Assembly: GCA_958405585.1 (NCBI GenBank)
Contig: CATYEP010000134.1
Coordinates: 1 to 5,460, forward strand
Direction: 5' to 3'
Source of the DNA: an uncultured Eubacteriales bacterium
GTDB lineage: Bacteria > Bacillota > Clostridia > Christensenellales > Borkfalkiaceae
DNA: 5,460 nucleotides
Below are positions 5,418-5,460 of this stretch, in pieces (the stretch's first letter is position 1; every line of letters begins with the position of its first letter). Both the position numbers and the translations under genes were made by a program. The notes under the pieces were generated by a model that made no database searches, was not told where the DNA came from, and worked only from the letters and a program-made list of their open reading frames with translations.

Positions 5418-5460
5418 TTTAATAAAAATACCTACAGTCTTTTTTTAAGTATTGCACATT

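Noticed and set aside
1..5460. CRISPR arrays, tRNA or rRNA genes, insertion-sequence ends
   Set aside because: No spaced repeats, clover-leaf patterns, transposase fragments or terminal inverted repeats were found on either strand.

Overview
The window looks like a piece of a spore-forming Clostridia-type Firmicutes chromosome. The main evidence is a yabP-yabQ-divIC cluster: two endospore-specific genes beside the septum gene, in the gene order known from Bacillus subtilis. The strong AGGAG-type ribosome sites, the TTG start and the sigma-A-like promoters fit this. I cannot name a genus.

Layout. Bases 1-230 on the minus strand hold a decayed murG-like fragment, cut by the left edge and truncated at its 5' side near typA. 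A sigma-A-like promoter (235-263) leads into typA/bipA (303-2129, plus strand), which starts at TTG. A short junction (2124-2192) packs together the end of typA, a predicted sigma-E promoter, a rho-independent terminator and the ribosome site of yabP. Next come yabP (2190-2450), yabQ (2451-2843) and divIC (2789-3079, overlapping yabQ by 55 nt). Then follow a Ppx/GppA-family phosphatase gene (3121-3987) and an M50-type membrane metalloprotease gene with a TPR-like C-terminal half (3984-5099, ATGA overlap). A bidirectional terminator (5137-5172) separates this run from a convergent 48-residue zinc-ribbon gene on the minus strand (5271-5417).

How it may work. typA appears to be a vegetative unit of its own. 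yabP-yabQ look like a sporulation unit whose promoter overlaps the typA terminator so that a transcript starting there lacks the terminator's 5' arm. divIC is needed in growing cells and appears to have its own sigma-A promoter (2710-2738) inside yabQ; that promoter would also serve ppx and the M50 gene. So two promoter types seem interleaved in about 600 bases. These promoters are read from sequence only; no expression data are available here.

Most informative points: the interlocked terminator / sigma-E promoter / alternative hairpins upstream of yabP; the divIC promoter nested in yabQ; the murG fossil upstream of typA; the M50-TPR protein translationally coupled to a phosphatase; and the small Cys-rich protein at the right edge.
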